This document shows positions 1 to 12,187 of a stretch of DNA of 64,000 bases, one piece after another. Position 1 is the first letter of the stretch. The number at the start of each line of letters is the position of its first letter. The stretch spans positions 868,001 through 932,000 of the forward strand of contig JAALGY010000033.1 in NCBI GenBank assembly GCA_032358165.1. Reading direction: 5' to 3'. The DNA is from Diplosphaera chodatii. Its lineage: Eukaryota; Chlorophyta; Trebouxiophyceae; Prasiolales; Stichococcaceae. Position numbers and translations under genes: made by a program. The notes beneath the pieces were generated by a model, which was given only the letters and a program-made list of their open reading frames with translations, had not been told where the DNA came from and did not search any database.

Positions 1-90
1 GCAGACGTTGCCCTGCAATGCTCCCACCGAAGCAGCCCGGAAACTTGCGGCACAGCATCAAGGCTTCACTCTGCCTGTCTGCAGCCTGCA

Positions 91-3000
91 AGCGCGGTGC
101 GTGTGCTGGAGAAGACGACTGCCCCGCCCACGCTGCCGCACATCATCGCCGACTACATGGGCGACGGTGTGCATCTGCCTCTGTGCCTGATGCAATTTTC
201 CTCTTTGTGATGCACACCTGCCGAATCCTGCGGGTCTGCACCGGCTCGAAGAGGTCATCACACCCTGACGTGTATTCGCCCACTTGTCAGGCACAGGAGC
301 AGGCGGCAGAGGCATCAGACTGCCAGACAGAGACCAGGCTTTGACTCGGCGCTCCACACTGTCTGCTTCACTGTATGTGGGCGCGGGTCAGAAAGGCGGT
401 GCCGCAGCAGTGGCAGGCAGCCCCAGTCCCCCAGCTCAGTCACCACGTGAGACCAGCTAGTCTTGCCATGACGGTGCACAGCCTGCTTGCCTGCATCTGG
501 CCGCGCACTGCAATTGCGCTGTGCGAAGCATGTGGAGAGAGCATGAAACTCACCTGCTGCAGACGTCGGCGCCGCCCCACTGCTGCGGCGGCACAGCTGG
601 AGCCTGCAGGGACGCGCGGCCTCGGGGCAGCTGGCGGCCAGCCCAGGGGCGCTGCCGCCACCGACGCCGCCCTCCCCGCAGTACAGCCCCCGCCACCCGC
701 AGGTGAGCTCCCAGCACCTCCAGGGGGAGTACGACCAGGGTTTGTCCATGCCTGCAAAGCGCGAGCATGCAGCATACCTGCGGCCCTGATCACAGTACGG
801 CAGGACTGGGGTGTATACACAACTGAACCTGCCGTGCTCACCCGCATGGTCTGCCCGCCCTGTGCAGGGCGGCACGCCGCCAACCGCCGCGAGGACCAGG
901 TCCACGCCGCCGCGGTACCCCTCCATGCTCAGTTCGCCGCGGCCATCCACCCAGCCGCACGAGGCCGCCGCCGGGCTGCCTTTCAATGCCCCTGCCCTGC
1001 GGCAGCGCACCGGTGAGAAACGAATGTGTGCAACCTACCCCGACCCGACGGTGCACGACAGCAGGTGCATGGGCAAAGCGAGTCAGGCACACCAGCGTCG
1101 CCACGAGCTACGGAGGCTATCAGTTACAAGCCCTAAACACATGTGTCTTGTTGACGCAGGCAGCAGCCGGCTCAGCCCGGTGGAGCCAGGAGTCGCAGCC
1201 CGGCCGCTGCCCATCAGCCCTGCAGGGCGCCAGATGTCTTCAGGCGTCCGGCAGGCCCTCCTGCCGCCCGTCAGCCCAACATCACAGCAGCAGGCCCCCG
1301 CCAGCAGCAGCAGCAGCAGCGGCGGCAGCAGCGCCACCCGGCAGAGCAGCGCTCCGGTACGCCCTCTGCAGCTCGCAGTGCACCTGCCCGGCACTGTGTG
1401 CAGTCAACGATGCAGCTGCCAGTGTCTTGGTAACCTCATGTGCTGCAGCAGATACGCTCTGGAAGTCGCTCGTGGGTTTGATGGTCGACCTTGGTGCAGG
1501 TGTGCATCCCGCAGCCCAGCGGCGGCGGCCGGCGGCTGCTGTCCTCGGTGGACTTGGCGGTGCTGGACGCCCAGGGCGGCAGCCGCCCCGAGCCAGCCGC
1601 GGCCCCCTCCTCAGCCCCCGCTGGCGGTGCGTCCAGCTGATTTCGCTCAGTCAGCACAGCGTTTGACCAGCGTGTCCCCACATCGTCCTTGTTTGCCGTG
1701 TGAACGACTGCTGCATGCTGCTCTGGCACCCCATCGCTGGTGCGTGCGCCTGCAGGTGGCCTCGCGGCGGCGCGCTCCGCCACAGCGGCGGCGATGGCTG
1801 CCGCGGGCCACCGCCGCGTGGTGCCGCCGGTCGCAGCGCAGCGGGGCGGCGCCCCGGAGCAGCGGGCGGCGCCCACGCCGTTCGCCATGCCGCACCCCCT
1901 CGCGCAGCCGGACGGTGGGCACGCCGCACGACATGCATCGCCCGCTGTTGCATCCCACTGCTCGGGGACAGCGTCAGTCTGGATACGCACAGTAGACCTG
2001 CAAAGTTGGTGGAACTGCAGCTGGCAGGCCCGCATCGCATGAGCCTGACCGACCGACCAGCAGGGGGTGCTTCTCATTATGCTGTGCCCAGGACGCTCAT
2101 ATTTTCCGCGTGCAGAGGCGGGGGCCAGCGCCCCGGCCACCCCCGCGACGCCCTCGCTGCCGCACCACGCGGCGGCGTACCTGCACTCCGAGACCAGCAG
2201 CTGCTCGACGACGTACCAGCTGGGCACCAGCCCGCAGCTCCCCTTCGCCGTCACCCCCTCGTCCTCCCACTCCCTCGCGTCCCTGGCGGCTGCAGGGGAC
2301 GGCCATGTGCGTGACTACACTTGTCAAGTTCGCATGAGCTTGACCTTTGCATTGCATGTATGCGACTCTCGTGCATGGACCTGCTTCATCTCCTCAGAGC
2401 AGCAATGTGGTCTGTACTTTGCAGACGTTTGTGTGGGTCGTGCCTGGACAGTCGACAGGACAATCATTATGTTGGCCTCGACCGCAGGCGCAGCCGTGGG
2501 GCCCGTCGCCGCCGATGTCGGGGCGGCACCTGTCCGCGCTGTCGGCGGTGCGGCGGCAGCCGTCATGGGGCGCGCGCTCCTCCGCCGGCAACGCCCAGGT
2601 GCGCCCCAAACCCTAGACCCGCCTGCACATCAGCGCCTCATCAAACCTGTACTGGGATGGCACACGGCCAGCTGCAGTGCATCAGGACGAGGCGGGCCAC
2701 AACGCCACTGGCCACATGACCCCACCCTGCAACCGCAACTACGGTCCGAGGCTGATGGCCACCGATGTGTGATGCGTCCCTGTGCTCACTTGTTGAGCTG
2801 CGTCTTCCACATGCGCAGGAGGCGCGCGACAGCGAGCCGCAGACGGTGGGGTACTCGGTGTCGCCGCTTGGCGACCACATGCTGTCCTCAGCGGTGGTTG
2901 CGCGCTCGTACATCGCCAGCAACAGCGGCGGCGGCGGCGGCGGCAGCGGCAGCGGCGTGGAGGCAACGTCTGGCGTGCTGCCCATGCCCCGCGTGACGTT

Positions 3001-3783
3001 TGGCGATGGCCTGGGCCCGCTGGCGGCACCGCCTCATGCGCCCACAGCCTCGGAGCCATACGTGAGCATTCTGCCAGCGGGCTGCAGCCGCATCCACGTG
3101 TTCAAGCAAGCAGCGGTTCTAGCTTTCCTAATAGTAATACGCCATGACCTTGCACATAAGAGGCATGCCACGATGGAACTCGGTGCCTGCACTTTGCCAA
3201 AACCCCTTGTCCATGCAGCCGCTGGAGCCAGAGGAGTCTTCGGATATGCTGCCCTTTGCTCTGGACGAGTCCCCGGGCGCCGGCAGCGGCGGCGGCCTGC
3301 TCGCGGGCGCGGTGAGGCTCCTGCTCCCAGCCGAATGGCTGCCGCACGTCGACACATTCCTCGCAGGCTCAGGAGGACGCTTGTACACAGCACGGCAGCT
3401 TTTGACCGTGCCAGCCTCGCCAATCAAACGTCTCGGAGACATGCCCAGCGCCCCTCGGGCTTGCCATGCGTGGCTCTGGGTTCTGTGCCTATGCGTGCCT
3501 GATTGCCACCCTCACCTCATATTTCCCGTGGCCACCCCGGCAGGCTGACTCGGAGGAGGCGCTGGGCGCCTTTGTGCGCATGCTGGAGCAGGCGCCGCCG
3601 CTGCACGCCCCGCCGCGGGGCGCCGCGACGACCCGCTTCGGCAGCAGCTCCGAGCGGCTGGCAACCGGCGGCCGCGGCGGCGGCGCCGGGAGCGCCAGCC
3701 ACCACCTGACCCTGGCCGCGGGGCTGCAGCAGCTGGCGGCGCTGCGGGGGCAGCTGCCGCAGCAGTTTGCCGTGGCGACCTGA
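91..3783 (+). CDS. ATG13: Autophagy-related protein ATG13 (5' partial)
   Basis: Regulatory subunit of the Atg1/ULK kinase complex that starts autophagosome formation in the cytosol. The window holds the end of the HORMA domain and the whole disordered tail; the N-terminus lies upstream. Exons: about 91-166, 563-702, 868-1012, 1160-1356, 1500-1626, 1756-1914, 2116-2306, 2488-2598, 2819-3061, 3219-3311, 3544-3783; phases agree at every junction. Diagnostic segments, in order, are LPHIIADYMGD (plant ATG13 has PKIITDYVGSP at the end of the HORMA part), LLRRHSWS (the RRHSWS box of plant ATG13), QLPFAVTPS, DMLPFALDES and, in the last exon, GAFVRMLEQAPPL (the family C-terminal block). The linker is Ser/Pro/Ala-rich with no other domain, as expected for a protein controlled by multisite phosphorylation. 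The bases before 91 are intron. Family assignment rests on motif recall, not alignment. Confidence 0.82.
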
Positions 3784-4416
3784 TGCCAGGCAGCACTTCG
3801 CCTGGTCTCGCAGGCGGCTGCCAAGGCGCCAGTTGTTCCTGGTGCCAGTGACCACTTTTGCGCCAAGCCACGACTTTGGTAGCATTAGCTGTATTGACGG
3901 GAGGCCTACGCATCAGGCCGGATCGGCGCCTGCGGCCAGCGTGGCAGGTTGTCCCGTACGCCTGCCAGCCGGGCAGAGCAGAGCATGTCGGACAGAACTG
4001 TAGGAGGCGATGATGTGCAGCACTTGTGTAGGAAGACTTCACCACTTGTGCATAACAACAACGGGTTTTTGACCATCTGGTTGATTTGGTAAGATTTGAG
4101 GGGCGTTTGGTGGCAGGCAGCACTGTTGCAGGTTAGCGCATGGGTAGACGAGTGTGAACTGCTGCAGTTGGGAGGAGTGGGTTTGTACACGTATCTTGCC
4201 TTCAGTTTTCCTTTTGCAAGGAAGCTGCATGCAGCAATAGCAGGAGTGCAGCAGCACCGCCAAACCAACTGAGCACACTGCACCCCTGAAAGGCACCGAA
4301 CCTCTATCTACTGACCGAGTCATTGGCCAGCTACATGAAAAACATCACGGAAGCTGGTGCAGCAGCTTGCACACTACGGTATGTTGCGGTGCAATGGAGC
4401 AAGCTTGCTCTGTCAT
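3784..4416. other. Intergenic / 3' region after ATG13
   Basis: No convincing exon on either strand. It lies between the ATG13 stop and the stop of the convergent minus-strand gene, so both 3' UTRs must fall here. No TGTAA polyadenylation signal is obvious. Confidence 0.5.
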
Positions 4417-4820
4417 TCACGCTGCTGAGCCATCACGTCGCCTCCGCTTGCCCCACCACGGCCCGATGGCGTAGTGCCACAACAGCTGCGCAGCGGCGGC
4501 GGCGATGACTACTTGCTGCACGACCTGTGCGTCCTTCTGCTGCGTCTCTGTGAGCTCGTCGTGCCGGCTGCGCTTCAGGTCGTGGTTTTCCTGCCGCCGG
4601 GGCATGGTGACGCACGCGGTGCGGCGTCGCTGCATTGCCCTGGTGCGGCGGGTCCCTCGAGAACAGGGCGCCCATCGCCGTGCGGCGCAGGAGCCTCGTG
4701 ACCGCCGGCAGGCTGGGCGACCGCGCGGTGGCGCAGGAGAAACTGGAGTTTGCCCGGGTGCGGCCTCGAGGACTGGAGTGTCGATGAACAACTGAGCACC
4801 ACAGTTGCAAGTGTGACACA
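4417..4820 (-). CDS. Unidentified small protein
   Basis: I do not recognise this gene. The clearest coding part is a minus-strand frame ending at 4417, starting about 4610 with MPRRQENHDLKRSRHDELTE, continuing through a Gln/Val/Ala-rich helix and closing with WHYAIGPWWGKRRRRD. The charge pattern and codon use fit real coding better than the two alternative frames. An upstream piece about 4640-4760, reading through LLRRTAMGALFSRDPP, is in another frame and could be a first exon joined by splicing; with its Ser/Arg/Ala-rich start it might be an organelle-targeting sequence. Exon structure and start are unresolved. The gene lies downstream of, and on the same strand as, the golgin, and could even be read as extra 3' exons of it, although the golgin has its own in-frame stop at 5186. 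Confidence 0.35.
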
Positions 4821-5139
4821 GCTTAGCTACTGCAGTGACAGGATGTTGCAAACACAGCAGGAAGAAGCGATCGTGCGATGCAACCTCAAGCTCGACACAC
4901 ACTGCAAATTGCGAATGGGGCAACGACAGCCTGGACAGCTGAGGGGGACAGCAAGTCAAGTAGTCAACATCACCAGTCAGCTGATGCACATCAGCCCTGG
5001 GGTCCAATTGCGGCGGATAAACCACGTGCAGCCTGTACATTGTATCGAATCAGACTCATGTGGCAGGTAGCGAACAGTGCCGTTCGACAGCTTGTTTTGT
5101 GCCTCGGTGCTCAAAGCCTGCTGTGACGGTGTACGGACT

Positions 5140-5164
5140 GCCATACACCTGCCATGTGTATGGC
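5140..5164. repeat. Perfect 9-bp hairpin in golgin 3' UTR
   Basis: Inverted repeat with arms GCCATACAC and GTGTATGGC around a 7-nt loop, 22 nt past the golgin stop codon. It is not followed by a T-run and has no known role in nuclear genes; it may be an mRNA 3'-UTR structure. Confidence 0.6.
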
Positions 5165-5185
5165 CTAGAGTAAGCGGCTACAGTG

Positions 5186-8100
5186 CTATACATTGGTCCG
5201 ATTGAGCAAGGTGCCAGGCTGCGGTGCTTGCGCCACGGCTGTGCCTGCCGCAGCGCCTAGCGTCTGCTGCAGCACGGGACGCTCTGCTGCTGTGCCGCCG
5301 CCAGCTGCCAGGGGGCCGACCGCAGCCGGGGCGCACTGTGCGGCGTGCGCCCGCGAGAAGACGCCGTGCGTGAGCGCAAAGTACACCAGTGCATGCAGCA
5401 GCACCTGCATGTGGCACGGAACATATGCCGCGGCAATCTGCAAACAGCGAGGCCACGCGTGCAGGCGCTGCAGATGGCAGCGGTGGACACGCCAGCGAAC
5501 AGCTGTCGGCGCACCAGGTAGGCGATGGTGAGGGCGCGGCGGTGGCGCAGCACCCAGCCCACCACGCCCGGCAGCGTGCCGCGCCCCGGCTCCTCCTGCA
5601 GCCGACGAGTGTCCGTTTTTGATGCTGACCTCTTTGTACCGCAGGGCCGGGCGCCGCGGCATCAGTGAAGCAACGCAACAGACTCGGGTGCAGCCGAGCA
5701 TGGGTGGTGTGAGAGTGGCGCCACCAAGCTGCGCTGCTGCTGGAGAGTCAAACCTGTCGGTGCAGCGGCAGTACGCCTGGGGCGGCTGACGCGCGGGGCG
5801 GGTGCGGCTTGTCGCCGCCCGGCCGCGCCAGCATCGCCACCTGCCAGCTCAGGTCGCGGTTCTGCTTCTCCAGCGCCGCCACCCGCGCGTGCTGCAGCGG
5901 GAGCAGGAACATCCGTCTGTCAGCTCAGAGCACGGTGTTCTCCAGCAGATGGACCGCTGCCGGCTCATCAGCATCATGCTGCACATGCAGGTCGCCCAAC
6001 TGCTCCATCGTTGAGCCATATGCAGCATATGTTTACAGGCGAGGAGCAAGGTGCGCGGCATGCCCGACACATCATTCGCCTTGCTGAGCTGGCTGAGCTG
6101 GGCAGTGCTGGCCCACCTGCACAGCGACGGCGCCGGCGACGCGCTTGTCGGCCGCCTGCACCTCCCCCTGCAGCCGCTGGTTCTCGTCCTGCAGGCGCTG
6201 CACCCCCCCTGCAGCAGCGCACCAACGGGGTCCACAGCGCCTATCTTGCACCTGGGTGCTCTGCCCTCATGCAGTCCTCGGGTGCAAGACTTGATCGCCA
6301 CTTGATCGGCACTCAAGGATATATGTTTCTCAGCACACAGCACCATGGCGCCATACCTGCATCACTGGGTTTCGCGGCTTCAGGCGCAGCCTCTAAGCAA
6401 GCTGCATCTGCTGCATTGTGCAGGTCATCTGCCAGCCCATTGGCATCGCCGTTGGTGAGTGCGCTGTGCTGACTCTGCTGCCGCTGCACTGCGCCCGCCA
6501 GCTGCAGCTGTGCGCTGTCGAGCTGCTGCCGCAGGGCGTCCCTCTCCTGCTGCAGGGCGTGTGTCTGCTGCCCCAGGGGCTCCAGCTGCGCTGCCGCCAG
6601 CTGCGCCCGCTGCGCCGCCTCTGCTGCGGCCGTCTCAGCGGCGGCCAGCGCTGCAGCGCCCTCGTCGGCCTGCTGCTGCAGCTCACCCGCATGCTGCTTC
6701 AGGTTGTCCACCTGCAGAGCAACTGTGCGTGACTCCGCACAGTGCTGCAAAATGTGCAACAGCCATGCAGACGTGTACTGCTGGGTGCACGAGCCAAAAA
6801 GGGCCGCGGACAGTGCCAGGATGTGAACGGAGGGCAACGCATGCCTGCTGTCGATGCAGCTGGGCGTCCTGCTGCGCTGCCTCAGCAGCCGCTTCTGCCG
6901 CCTGCAAGCGCGCCTCCAGCGCCGCCACCGCTGCTTCGGCGCTGCTGAGCGCGTCCGCTGTGTCCGCCGCATCCCTGCACGCAGGCCAGGGAGGGCGTGT
7001 GGCCGCGAGCCGATGTGAGCTCGCAGCCCGCCAGCATGTATTGAAACAGTGTTGACCAAAGCTCTGACACTGATTACGATGGTCTGCATTCGTTCCATGT
7101 GCACTGCAAACAGCTGCATGGAGATTGTCACCTGCTGGAGCGTTCAGCCGCCTCCTCAGCGGTCGCTTGGCGTGTCGCTGCTTCGGCCGCGACTTCCTGT
7201 CGCCACACCAGGCCGTGTTTTTGAAAAGCTGCATGTTGTCAATGCTGGAGAACGACTTGCAGCAACTGCCACGACAGGTTGTGAGTGTTGAATGCACAAA
7301 CATCGCAGGGCTTGGTCATCTGTATTGCCTGCCAATGCGCAGCCTGCTGTTCGGCCGCAGCCAGCTGCTCCCGCAGAGCCGCCTCCTTCTTGGCGAAGCT
7401 GCCATGCACCATGCTGAACCTGCAGCAGAGCGCACGGTCTGCTTGGCATAAACGGGTGGCTGCGCATGCCAAACATGCACGGCCAACTGCAACCCTTCCA
7501 CTGGTGGCAAGTGGTTGTGCGCATTGGTGACACCAGGTGGGCATGTGCAGCCTGCTTGGCAGCTCGCGGGAGCGCCCACCGCTGCTGCCGCTCGTCGTGC
7601 TCCTGCTGCATGCGCTGCGCGGCGGCTGCCATCGCTTCGACGCGGCTCTCAGCCTCTGCAATGGCCGCTTCAGCGGCCGCCTCACGCTCAGCGACCGCCG
7701 TCGCCGCGGCCTCAGCGGCTGCCCCGGCTGTCTGCGCTGCCTGCAGCTGCTGCTGCGCCTCTTCTTGCGCTGCCTCTGCCTCCTGACGGGCTGCAGCCAT
7801 CTCCCCCTGTTGCCATATCAAGAAAGCAGTGAGAGCCAGCTACGCGTGTCCTGTGCTGCACGATGCTGCTCAAGGTCGGGCATTGCAAGATTGGTGCGCA
7901 GCTGCATGCTTGAGCTGACAGCAGCTGCGTTTTGATGAGTGCTGGCGGGCATGTCCTGGCACGTGCAATGCCACCGCACCTCGGCTGTGGCTTGCTGCTG
8001 GCCATCAGTGCCCTTGCTGAGCGCCTCCAGCAGCTGCGCCTCCAGCTGGGATACCCGGCCCTGCTTGGCATCCGCATCAACAGCGAGCGTGCGCATGCGC

Positions 8101-9429
8101 TCCGAGAGCTCCTGCAGGTTGACCACCCCACTTGCAGCCTCATTACATCGCCAAGCGGGACCAACACGAGGCCAAGCAAATGGGACGCAGAGCAGGCTCC
8201 AGGCCGGCTACAGCGTGTCTTTGACAGTATCTGGCTGCAACAGGACTTTCCAGGACACCGGGACGCGCCTCGTGCTGCTGCTGCAGCCCGCGGGCGCGCT
8301 CCTGCGCCGCGGCCAGCTCCGCCTCGAGGCCCTGCGCGCCCGCGAGCTCGCCCCGCGCCAGGGCGAGGCTGCGGCGCGCCTCCGCGGCCTCCGCCCGCGC
8401 CCTCGCCGCCGCGGCCGACTCGGCCGCCTCTGCTGAGCGCGCCTGCTGTACCTGCATTTGACGCGCCGTATAGGTTTCCATCCTATGACGCCTGCAAGGT
8501 GGGTGTAACATCTGGGAGTTTCCGATGTGCAGACGTTGAGAGGGTTGAACACAGTGCTGCACCTGGCCGGCTGCTGTCTGGAGCGCCTCCCGCATCATGT
8601 CCACCTCCGAGCGCAGTGCAGCCGCCGTGGCCTCCGCTGCTGCCGCCCGCTGCACAGCCTTGGCGGCATCGGGCGCCGGCGTCTGCTGCTGCTGCTGCTG
8701 TGCCTGAGCTTCGGCCAGGCTGGCCTCCAGCTCGGCGACTTGGGCTTGCAGTGCAGCCATTTGGCCATCTGCCGCTTGCGCTGCAGGATCCTGTGACACC
8801 GCCGTGCCGTCTTGCGTGCTGGCCTGCAGCTGCTGCAGCTGTTGCTGCAGAGCACCAGCGTCTTCACGTGCCTGCGCTAGAGCCGCCTCTCCCTGCCGCT
8901 GCTGCTGCTCATGCCTTGCGTCTGCTGCTGCAGCTGCCGACCGCAGGTCATCGGCTGCACGTCCCGCAGCGTCACTTTGCTGTTCTGCAACCCGGCTGCG
9001 CTCCCGCTCGTCCAGCAGCTGCCGCTGCAGGTCGGCCAACGCCTGCTGCTGGCTGTGCTGCAGGGCATCCCTCTCCGCCTCTGCCTGCTGCAGGCGCTGC
9101 GCCAGCTGTGCACGCTCCTGCTGCAGGCGCTGCACAACCTCCTCAGCAGCAGTGCTGTCGGTCTCGGGTTGCTGGCCAGCTTGCGTGGGCTGTGCTGCCT
9201 CCGCAGCGACGAGGCGCCGCTGCAGTTCCTTGCCCTTGCGCACCTGTCACGCTGATGCTTTGGTAAGTATCAAAGTGTGCGTTGGATCACACGGTCATGA
9301 CTCACAGCAAACCAATAATGGGAAACCACATTGCAGCTGACGCACCGCAGCTTGAAGCTTAGCGCGCACAGATGCAGTCTCTGCTTGTGAGGCCTCCAGG
9401 GCTGCTTGCAGATCCGGGGAGTCCGGCAT
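5186..9429 (-). CDS. Transmembrane golgin (long coiled coil, C-terminal anchor)
   Basis: Golgi tethering protein of the tail-anchored coiled-coil type (golgin-84/CASP/giantin class). First exon 9346-9429 starts at an ATG reading MPDSPDLQAALEASQ; the second, 8563-9243, opens with VRKGKELQRRL, giving the joined motif KLQAAVRKGKELQ typical of plant long coiled-coil Golgi proteins. Further exons at about 8259-8451, 7965-8110, 7555-7819, 7329-7412, 7137-7203, 6870-6980, 6353-6722, 6130-6225, 5800-5893 and 5515-5606 are almost pure Gln/Ala/Glu heptads. Joining the exon ending RALTIAYL (5515) to the last exon starting VLLHALVYFALTHGVF (about 5398) gives one continuous transmembrane helix, as in golgin-84 and CASP. 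About 66 residues follow to the stop. Internal exon edges are approximate, and which golgin subfamily this is cannot be settled by eye. Confidence 0.7.
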
Positions 9430-9961
9430 GATAGTGGATGTCCCGATGTCCCTTTTGTTTCTTGTCCGCTGCACTGTGCGAACCCGCTTTCATGGACTGG
9501 ACATGCCGCTGTAGCAGCGTATGGTGCCGCAGTCTTACAAGTACGCCAAGAATCACCGCTCCCTAGTTTCGCAGCCAGCACTCCCAACAGTCACAAACCA
9601 AGTGCGACTTATGAGTGCAAGCGCACTGCAAGCTTGCTGCAAGCTGTCGAGTTGGGATGGGGTCACGCGCAAGCATGGGGCGGGCAACTGCACCATGACA
9701 GCAATCTCATCGCTGGCAGTGCAGGCAACTTGTCTGAGGTTGCGTACAGTAACTATACTGCTGCTGCATGGGTGCAACTCTGGGTCTGTGGTGCACATAG
9801 TGACGACCAGGGTGACGACCTCGCTCTGCCAGCTCGGACGAGCCCGACGACGAACCTGCAAAACAAACACAGCATTTGAGCATCCTCGAAAGCAACAGCG
9901 TCCCACTTGAGTCTTCATCGGATTGATAGAAAGGCTCTGAGACCCCTGCGCAGCCGCTGTC
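9430..9961. other. Divergent intergenic region
   Basis: About 530 bp between the golgin start (minus) and the intronless oxygenase (plus). It should hold both promoters. I see no TATA box I would defend and no further exon. Confidence 0.45.
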
Positions 9962-11134
9962 ATGGCGCGGCAGAAAGGCTGGCTGACTCCGCGGATCCCC
10001 CTCAGCAAGCCTCGACTCGGCTTGCTGCAGCAGCCCCTCGCACACCAACTGTTTTGCAACCCGACTCCAATGCTTTCTGGACGTACGTCGGCAGGAAAGG
10101 GGTCGGTGCTGCCTGTCTACGACCTGCAGGACTATCTGGCAGGTAACGAGGCTGCAAAGAGCAACCTGGCAGAGGGCATCGCGACGAGTCTGCATACGAT
10201 GGGGGCCTGCGTGGTGCGCGACCCGCGCGTGCAGTCCAGCGACCAAGCCGCCATTCTCGACACGATGGAGACCTATCAGCAGCAGCCGACGGAAGACAAG
10301 CTGAGAGACGCGCGACCCAACCTGCAGTACCAGGTGGGCACGGTGCCAGCGGGCACAGTGGTCAATGCAGCACACAAGCTCGCGACACAGGCCATGAGCC
10401 GCCGCCAGACGGCCGGGCCCAGGGCTGGTCCCTTGCGCGCGTGCGGCACCTGCGACCTCAGATGGCGGTTCTCGGCACGCATCAACCCATCGCCGGTTGT
10501 CGTGCAGTACATGAAGCCTGTGACCCCGCAAGGCTTTTTCAACTGGGAGGATGTCCTACAGGGGTGGGGCAACAAGATGGTGGCGACCATATCCACCGTG
10601 GCAGAGCTGGCCGCCCAGGGTTTTGGGCTGCCGCACACTGCCTTCACCGAGCGCCTGGCCTGTGGGCCTCACTTGCTGGCGCCCAGCGGCACTGATCTCT
10701 CACTGGAGCAGCACAACCAAGCTGGCCGTGTGATTGCGGATCGCCATGCCGATCTGAGCTTCCTGACGATCCATGGCAAGTCGCGGTACCCGGGACTGCA
10801 CATCTGGCTGCGCGACGGCACCTGCATCCCCGCCCTGATTCCCGATGGCTGCCTGCTCGTGCAAGCTGGAGTGGAGCTGGAATGGTTGACAGGGGGTCAT
10901 GTGCAAGCCGGGATACACGAGGTTGTAAGCACATATGCCACCGCGGTAGCAGTCGAAGAGGCACGCCAAGCTGGGCGTCCCCTGTGGCATGTGTCGTCGA
11001 CCGTGTTTGGCCATGTTGCCTCGGACCAGGTGCTCAAGCCGCTGGGGCGCTTTGACACTCTTGAGGCAAGGGACAGATACTTTGAGGTGCAGGCAGGCGA
11101 CCTTGCAGCGGCACTGTTGAACGTACCTGCCTAG
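9962..11134 (+). CDS. Intronless 2-oxoglutarate/Fe(II) oxygenase (retrogene-like copy)
   Basis: Single-exon member of the isopenicillin-N-synthase-like 2OG-Fe(II) oxygenase superfamily; substrate unknown. The N-terminal DIOX_N-like part reads LPVYDLQDYL, then GACVVRDPRV. The core carries the iron facial triad: H-A-D in DRHADLSFLTIHGKSRYPG and the distal His in GGHVQAGIHEV. The 2OG-binding RxS position is tentatively LWHVSST, where the neighbouring paralogue has Arg (LWRVSST). The frame runs open through all nine positions where the ten-exon copy at 12188-14323 has introns. The first ATG gives a 36-residue basic leader that could target an organelle; the in-frame ATG at 10070 (MLSGRTSAGKG) aligns better with the paralogue start and is a serious alternative. 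A 14-residue insertion precedes LRWRFSARI relative to the paralogue. Downstream TGTAA at 11422 supports expression. Confidence 0.75.
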   Translation: MARQKGWLTPRIPLSKPRLGLLQQPLAHQLFCNPTPMLSGRTSAGKGSVLPVYDLQDYLAGNEAAKSNLAEGIATSLHTMGACVVRDPRVQSSDQAAILDTMETYQQQPTEDKLRDARPNLQYQVGTVPAGTVVNAAHKLATQAMSRRQTAGPRAGPLRACGTCDLRWRFSARINPSPVVVQYMKPVTPQGFFNWEDVLQGWGNKMVATISTVAELAAQGFGLPHTAFTERLACGPHLLAPSGTDLSLEQHNQAGRVIADRHADLSFLTIHGKSRYPGLHIWLRDGTCIPALIPDGCLLVQAGVELEWLTGGHVQAGIHEVVSTYATAVAVEEARQAGRPLWHVSSTVFGHVASDQVLKPLGRFDTLEARDRYFEVQAGDLAAALLNVPA

Positions 11135-12187
11135 CTCTTTGAATTCGCGTCGTCTGGGAATGCCGTATTCAGTACCCCACTTCATCAAGCAAGGGGTGGC
11201 AGTGAGCTATTGCAGCGTCAGCGGGGTCTTCTGAGTTTCTGTCAGCAACTTGATTCATTGAGTATTGTCCTATAACATCTGCTGGGTGTCGTGTACAGTA
11301 TTGTGCTCTTCTGGAGTATTGGTGGCGACGATTCGGTTGCTTTTGCATGCGGGTTTGTGGCGATGTTCGCACTGTCGAGAAGCACGAGCCGCCACTGACA
11401 TGTGTTTGATGTTGCACATGATGTAACTGTCTTAATGCTGGGCTCGGTAATGCAGTGCAGGTACCCATCTGTTCGACTTTGAAGCAGTTACACTCACCTC
11501 TTCCTGCCACGGACAGCAGAGGCATGCATAACATATGCCACAGATGCTGGCTATGCTGTACGGTGTGTGCTGGTGGTGCATGCCCAGCGCCACAACAGGC
11601 ACGGTGGTACTGGGCGGTGGGGCCTGTCGCCTGGATGGCCAGCAAGTCGGGCTGCTGACACATTCTCACACCACAATCCATATGACACTGTCTCAACTCA
11701 TCCCTTCAGCGTTGAGGGGCAATGGTGCAACATGCTGCCATGCTCTGCTTACCCGCTGTGACGACCGGACTGACGACAGCACCTCCCAGCAGCTCAGCAC
11801 ACGCAGCACACGGCCACAGGCCATGCATGTGCCTCACTCACTTGCCTGCGCAAGTGGTACGAAAGGCTTGCATAGCGAAATTGTGCCTAGACTGCCGACT
11901 TCTCTGCGGGCTGTTGGGCTAATATATGCTCAGCAAGCACGGAGCATTTCTTACCCTTGACAGGCAGTTTGAGAGAGCAGACCTTGCCACCCGTCAGTCC
12001 TGTTGTGTTCTGCAAAGGTACTCTGACCAACCTTTGAATTAGGCCCAAGGCGCCTGCAGCTCTGCATCGTCGCTACGATCACCCGGTGCATGCGGCGGTC
12101 ATGACCTGTGCATACAGCTCTCAGCAGGGATGGAACGGTCTGCTGCAGCAACCCAGCGCACATGCAGGGCGCTGCAGCGTCCCGGCA
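11135..12187. other. Spacer between the two oxygenase copies
   Basis: About 1 kb with no exon I can support on either strand. It holds the 3' UTR of the upstream copy and should hold the promoter of the downstream copy. No poly(A) tract or terminal direct repeat marking a retroposition edge was seen after 11134. Confidence 0.45.
11422..11426 (+). terminator. TGTAA polyadenylation signal
   Basis: Canonical chlorophyte TGTAA, 287 nt after the stop of the intronless oxygenase. Confidence 0.45.

Noticed and set aside
811..1995. 394-codon plus-strand open frame
   Set aside because: It runs through several ATG13 introns; only the parts matching spliced ATG13 exons are coding.
7932..9266. 444-codon plus-strand open frame
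   Set aside because: Antisense to the golgin coiled-coil exons; Pro/Ala/Arg composition and lack of domain fit a GC-driven shadow of the CTG/CAG-rich strand.
10072..11134. Intronless oxygenase as horizontally acquired from bacteria
   Set aside because: Its sequence is colinear and near-identical in blocks with the adjacent intron-containing eukaryotic copy, so local origin is far simpler.
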